A stretch of DNA of 45,390 bases from Gemmatimonadota bacterium (GTDB taxonomy: Bacteria > Gemmatimonadota > Gemmatimonadetes > Gemmatimonadales > Gemmatimonadaceae), in the NCBI GenBank assembly GCA_021413975.1, contig JAIOPJ010000022.1:1-45390 (forward strand). The letters run 5' to 3'. The notes below the pieces were generated by a model that ran no database searches, was not told the origin of the DNA, and was given only the letters and a program-made list of their open reading frames with translations. Below, in pieces: positions 42,653 through 45,390 of this stretch; within the stretch, counting starts at the first letter, position 1, and every line of letters starts with the position of its first letter. Made by a program: the position numbers and the translations under genes.

Positions 42653-43804
42653 TCAGCGCGCGATGCTGAAGCGCACCACCTGCTCCACGTCATCCGTGCC
42701 GAGTATGACCGCGTAGACATTGTCACCTCGCACCACGAACGGCCGCCAGACCGAGGTGCGATACCGTCCCAGTACGGCGCTGGCCAGCGGAGCTCCGGCC
42801 GTATCGAAGATGTCGAACACCACTTCACCCGCGTCATTCGTGCGACGCACCCAGAGGCGGCCGTGATCGTCGACAGTCAATCGATCGATGAGCGGCTTGA
42901 ATTGCGGAATGCGGTTGAAGTCGAGTCCCGTCGGTCCTTTCGCTTCGATATCCGCGATCACGGAGTCCCGCTCCCGTGACGTGACCGGCACCGGCTCCAG
43001 TTGCCGAGTGATGCGCGCCGTATCGGCCGCTCCCGGCATCAGCCGCACGATCTCGTACCGTGAGGCGTTCGGCACACACCAGAGCTCACCGCGCGACCCA
43101 AGCACAGAGAGGTAGATGGCACGAAAGGGGATCGATTGATAGCGCATGCCGTTCTCGAGCTTGGTGATCCACGTCCCGGCCTCGGCGAGGGCGGGGGTGC
43201 CGCACGACGGCACCGCCGCGATGGTATCGACACGCGACAAGTCAGTGTGATACGCGAGCGCGGCCTCACCCACAGCACGGTCGCCGCTCACGATGCAATC
43301 CTCGTCGATAATCCGCCCGGCGGGATCGATACGGGGGTCCCACATGCCCTGGGATCCGCAGAACTGCATCTGCCAGGTGCGCTCGAACTCGCCGGCGGCG
43401 CTGAAGATCGTGAATCGAGCATTGGCCGCGTCGCGCACCCAGAGGCGCCCGTCTGATGTCAGGACGATGCCTTCCGCGTCGCGCATCTCGCCCGGCCCTG
43501 ACCCGACACGGCCAATGACGCGCTCGAACGCTCCGTCGGGTGTGAACACGCGGATGTCCTGCGTGCTTCGGTCGTAGACGAACATCCGCCCGGCCGAGTC
43601 AGCCGCGATTCCCTTGATGTAGTCGAACGAGTTCGGTCCCTCTTCCGCGCCTCCCAGGCGCAGCGACTCGACGAGTCTCCACTCATGGCGCTCTGCCGGC
43701 GCCTCGCGACAAGCAGCGCTTGCCCCGGTGGCAACGAGAAGGATCGTCGCAGCCAAGCGAGGGGCGCGCAGAGCAGCCGCGAGTGGCGAGAGACATTCAG
43801 GCAT
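42653..43804 (-). CDS. Six-bladed beta-propeller protein, exported (putative cassette gene)
   Basis: 383 residues. A hydrophobic signal sequence ends in ATGASAACREAP, possibly a weak lipobox (SAAC). The mature protein has repeated propeller blades with the pattern DSAGRMFVYDRSTQDIRVFT, SDGRLWVRDAANARFTIFSA and DDHGRLWVRRTNDAGEVVFD, as in NHL/6-bladed TolB-like proteins abundant in Gemmatimonadota. Ligand and role are unknown. Its ATG lies 20 bases beyond attC-like site B and its stop 18 bases before site A, so it fills one cassette. At about 1.3 kb this cassette is large. Confidence 0.8.
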   Translation of the reverse strand: MPECLSPLAAALRAPRLAATILLVATGASAACREAPAERHEWRLVESLRLGGAEEGPNSFDYIKGIAADSAGRMFVYDRSTQDIRVFTPDGAFERVIGRVGSGPGEMRDAEGIVLTSDGRLWVRDAANARFTIFSAAGEFERTWQMQFCGSQGMWDPRIDPAGRIIDEDCIVSGDRAVGEAALAYHTDLSRVDTIAAVPSCGTPALAEAGTWITKLENGMRYQSIPFRAIYLSVLGSRGELWCVPNASRYEIVRLMPGAADTARITRQLEPVPVTSRERDSVIADIEAKGPTGLDFNRIPQFKPLIDRLTVDDHGRLWVRRTNDAGEVVFDIFDTAGAPLASAVLGRYRTSVWRPFVVRGDNVYAVILGTDDVEQVVRFSIAR

Positions 43805-43823
43805 GGGATCTCGGCTCCGGTCC

Positions 43824-43970
43824 AGCTAGCGTTTGGTCGTGCTGTGGCCGCTTTCAGGAAATGGTTCTTCACGGAATACCGGGGAAGGCCGCGCCGTACC
43901 GAAGTGTACGACAAAGCGCGGCCGCCCACCTGCTTCCTTGACGCGGCCGACTGCACCAACCTCGTCAGCT
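43824..43970 (-). other. attC-like recombination site B
   Basis: A 147-base imperfect palindrome between mazF and the propeller gene. Ends are AGCTAGC (left) and GTCAGCT (right), the latter identical to that of site A. GTGGCCGC/GCGGCCGA arms follow, and the centre is a strong hairpin: GGCCGCGC (43887-43894) with GCGCGGCC (43916-43923) and CGTAC with GTACG inside. About 27 bases at its left (TTTGGTCGTGCTGTGGCCGC and onward) are nearly the same as in site A. The mazF stop is only 4 bases away. Confidence 0.65.
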
Positions 43971-43974
43971 TGCC

Positions 43975-44307
43975 CTACGCCGAGAACATCTCCTGCAGAA
44001 CGCCAAGCGCCTTTGCCAGCGTCGGAGCCGTCAGCGCGCCGAGCCGCTTCACGAGCCGCTCGCGATCGACGGTTCGCAACTGGTCGAGGACCAAGTGGCC
44101 ATCCTTCCCGGCGAACCGGCACGCGATCCGGAATGGATACGGATGACTCCCGGTGGTCAGGGGCGCGATGATGAACGTGCCCATGTGCGCGTTGAGCTCG
44201 TCTGGCGATACCACGACGCACGGGCGTGTCTTGCGGATCTCGCGCCCGCGCGTGGGATTCAGCTCGACGAGATGGACCTCACCCCGACGAATCGGTGTGT
44301 TTACCAC
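43975..44307 (-). CDS. mazF: MazF/PemK-type toxin (endoribonuclease)
   Basis: 110 residues of the MazF/PemK family, which cleave mRNA and arrest growth. Hallmarks: RRGEVHLVELNPTRGREIRK, TRPCVVVSPDELN, FIIAPLTTGSHPYPFRI and HLVLDQLRTVDRERLVKRLG. The conserved Arg and Thr of the active site (TRPC, LTTGS) are present, so it looks functional. Its GTG start overlaps the mazE stop by 7 bases, the normal order antitoxin then toxin. Toxin-antitoxin pairs are frequent passengers in integron cassettes. Confidence 0.95.
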   Translation of the reverse strand: MVNTPIRRGEVHLVELNPTRGREIRKTRPCVVVSPDELNAHMGTFIIAPLTTGSHPYPFRIACRFAGKDGHLVLDQLRTVDRERLVKRLGALTAPTLAKALGVLQEMFSA

Positions 44308-44540
44308 GTCCAGTCTTCGTCGTCGAAGCGCGTGGCCGTTGGGGCGTCGAGCAGCGTGCTCGGACCGTGCTTTGCTGCCGCTGCGGCCCAGCCCTGGCGA
44401 GGCGACGTCGCCGCGGAAATGATGAGGGCGCCCGGTTCGACGCGAATCTCCACCTCATCGTCGAGACCCGCCTGTTCAAGGAGGGGCTTGGCGAGGCGGA
44501 CTCCGCGCGAGTTGCCGATGCGGATGAGGCGGGTCTTCAT
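44301..44540 (-). CDS. mazE: MazE-type antitoxin (SpoVT/AbrB fold)
   Basis: 79 residues. The N-terminal SpoVT-AbrB swapped-hairpin DNA-binding domain is KTRLIRIGNSRGVRLAKPLL then DEVEIRVEPGALIISA. The acidic C-terminal tail (TATRFDDEDWTW) is typical for wrapping the toxin. It probably represses its own operon together with MazF through the dyad at 44556-44578, just upstream of its ATG. Confidence 0.94.
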   Translation of the reverse strand: MKTRLIRIGNSRGVRLAKPLLEQAGLDDEVEIRVEPGALIISAATSPRQGWAAAAAKHGPSTLLDAPTATRFDDEDWTW

Positions 44541-44555
44541 GTGGCGTCCAGTGGT

Positions 44556-44578
44556 GTGTGGCTACAATGTACCCACAC
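44556..44578. promoter_or_regulatory. mazEF operator dyad
   Basis: A 23-base dyad: outer arms GTGTGG and CCACAC, inner arms TACA and TGTA around a central A, with one unmatched C pair. It lies 16 bases before the mazE ATG and fits an AbrB-type antitoxin operator. A promoter for the pair must lie here too, so the cassette carries its own. Confidence 0.7.
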
Positions 44579-44605
44579 CTATGGTAACTCAACAGCCCGC
44601 CGCGG

Positions 44606-44875
44606 TCAAGCTAACGTCAAGTTGTGCTGACGAAACGGTGCGGCCACCCGCGCGATCATCGCGGGAGTTGTGTCTACAACGGCGAACCACGCCGAGAGGG
44701 TTCTCAGGCGGATAGCGACGCTCGCGGTGTCAACGAACCAGATCAACGAGTCAGAGCGCTCCAGTACCAGCCAAGTAGCCGACGCCGGTGGTGCGGCTTC
44801 GCGTGGCTGCCCAGCCTGGGCACGCGCGAGCGTGGCGGATCCGGCAAGGAGCAAGACGAGCATCATCGCGCGCAT
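44606..44875 (-). CDS. Small exported protein resembling the start of a surface-adhesin E domain, truncated
   Basis: 89 residues. A signal peptide (MMLVLLLAGSATLARAQ) with GAGAGG-like Shine-Dalgarno bases before ATG 44875. The mature part WLVLERSDSLIWFVDTASVA and LSAWFAVVDT resembles the first half of surface-adhesin E type proteins (Trp-start, D-T-A-S strand, Trp-Phe strand). The second half is missing: from about residue 65 the frame runs into attC-like sequence, and the C-terminus RQHNLTLA is encoded by the conserved end motif. Possibly a degraded cassette gene, or a short natural variant. Confidence 0.6.
   Translation of the reverse strand: MRAMMLVLLLAGSATLARAQAGQPREAAPPASATWLVLERSDSLIWFVDTASVAIRLRTLSAWFAVVDTTPAMIARVAAPFRQHNLTLA
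44609..44690 (-). other. Degenerate attC-like site C
   Basis: Left end AGCTAACGTCAAGTTGTGCT (plus strand) aligns with the ends of sites A and B, giving GTTAGCT on the minus strand, the closest match here to the integron core GTTRRRY. Next to it is a perfect CCCGCG/CGCGGG hairpin (about 44647-44665), then GTTGT-GTCT-ACAAC. A complete right arm is not found, and the right boundary is uncertain. Confidence 0.45.
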
Positions 44876-44905
44876 CTGTGCCTCTCGCAGAAGGGTGCTT
44901 GTGTC

Positions 44906-44999
44906 GGCATAACGAGGGCTTCTGCTGCGAGCGGACCGACCGATGCCGTGCGATGCGCCGATGGCCGGTCCGCTCGTCAGCAGCAAGCAATGTGATGCC
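44906..44999 (-). other. attC-like recombination site D
   Basis: The best-formed site, 94 bases. Left GGCATAAC (44906-44913), right GTGATGCC (44992-44999); inner TGCTGC with GCAGCA; then a perfect 10-base arm GAGCGGACCG (44929-44938) with CGGTCCGCTC (44966-44975). One arm carries extra bases (the AC of CTGACGAGC on the complement), like the extrahelical bases that define attC polarity. On the minus strand the site ends in CGTTATGCC and the next start codon (44875) is 30 bases on. Confidence 0.68.
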
Positions 45000-45390
45000 G
45001 GCGACCGGTGGACGTTGCGTCGGAGGAGCCCCTCGCGCAATCGGATGGTAACGAGCGGCGCCCCGGTCGGGCGTATGCTCGGCGCTTCCGTCCCTCGGAG
45101 CGCGTATGCCGGATGCGGCACCGGCGGCACGCGGAATCTACAAGCCCCGACGCGCGCAGGCCTCGCCGCTCTTTCGGCTGGTGTCGGACCATCTGCACCG
45201 CCTGCAGGTCGTGCTCGGCGGCGGAGTGATCGCCGCGAGTCGGCGCGTACTGCCGGTGCGGGCGGCGTAGGAGTCTCCCGCTCGAGGCACTACGTGCATC
45301 GATGGCGCCGAGCATAGGAGAGACCCGAAGTATTGGCGGATTCCTGGCGTGGTCGAGTGACGGAAATCGCGGCGCACGTCGCGGGGCGCA
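45000..45390. other. Right-hand end region with a transposase fragment and otherwise no gene
   Basis: Apart from the 54-residue transposase-like fragment (45106-45270) I see no convincing gene. Overlapping open frames on both strands are Arg/Ser-rich and look like chance frames of GC-rich DNA. It may be the remains of an inserted element at the edge of the cassette array. Confidence 0.5.
45106..45270 (+). pseudogene. IS91-type transposase N-terminal fragment
   Basis: 54 codons from ATG 45106 to TAG 45270. The start, GIYKPRRAQASPLFRLVSDH followed by LHRLQVV, resembles the beginning of IS91/IS801-type transposases (Y-x-PR, then SPL-x-R-x-V, then H-L-x-x-L) ahead of the zinc-binding domain. After about residue 37 the family similarity stops and the frame ends, so at most a tenth of the transposase remains. 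The family match is from memory of the motif, not a search. Confidence 0.5.

Noticed and set aside
42503..44999. CRISPR array as explanation of the repeated elements
   Set aside because: The repeated elements differ in length and centre, are spaced by whole genes and have palindromic arms; there are no regular 30-40 base spacers.

Overview
The window is one very GC-rich bacterial chromosome segment with dense, short-gapped genes on both strands. Frequent GTG starts, a large DUF5117/DUF4953-type metalloprotease, a membrane-attached Ser/Thr kinase, a six-bladed beta-propeller protein, a PhoD phosphatase and many small SRPBCC or DinB-type proteins suggest a Gemmatimonadota-like aerobic heterotroph. 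That placement is an inference from gene content; there is no rRNA or other phylogenetic marker here.

Layout. 1-5.5 kb (minus strand): lspA, a Tat-exported DsrE-like protein, a SAM methyltransferase coupled to a TrpF-like isomerase, a periplasmic alpha-carbonic anhydrase, an ArsR-methyltransferase fusion regulator, and ahcY, which is cut by the window edge. 5.6-8.8 kb (plus): helicase hrpB coupled to an AlkA-type DNA glycosylase. 8.8-17.1 kb: a lipoprotein, a DUF1569 protein, a DUF481 outer-membrane protein, a non-RD Ser/Thr kinase, a DUF1648 protein, PhoD and a zinc metalloprotease. 17.2-21.2 kb (minus): a minor-pilin operon (FimT/GspH, PilV, PilW and PilX types). 21.5-24.5 kb: a coiled-coil membrane protein, OsmC, an M19 dipeptidase and a DUF2177 protein.

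24.6-34.4 kb holds the lower phenylacetate pathway in two minus-strand blocks, paaZ-paaY and paaG-paaH-paaI-paaJ followed by a cupin membrane protein. A hybrid histidine kinase lies between the blocks. The epoxidase (paaABCDE) and ligase (paaK) are not in the window. A fused alpha-beta 2-oxoacid dehydrogenase E1 diverges from paaG. Then come a MATE exporter with a long structured leader, a membrane-SRPBCC protein, and an ArsR/AHSA1 pair with a clear operator.

The most interesting part is 42.5-45.4 kb. The minus-strand genes there (beta-propeller, mazEF, a truncated adhesin-E-like protein) are separated by 94-147 bp imperfect palindromes with shared end motifs. Each gene begins about 20-30 bases after such an element or its remnant, apart from mazE, which has its own operator between. 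This is the architecture of an integron gene-cassette array with attC sites. No integrase is in the window; the polarity would place it to the right. A fragment resembling the N-terminus of an IS91-type transposase abuts the array. Three other intergenic regions carry purine-rich tandem repeats with a 7-base period, two of them next to strong hairpins.
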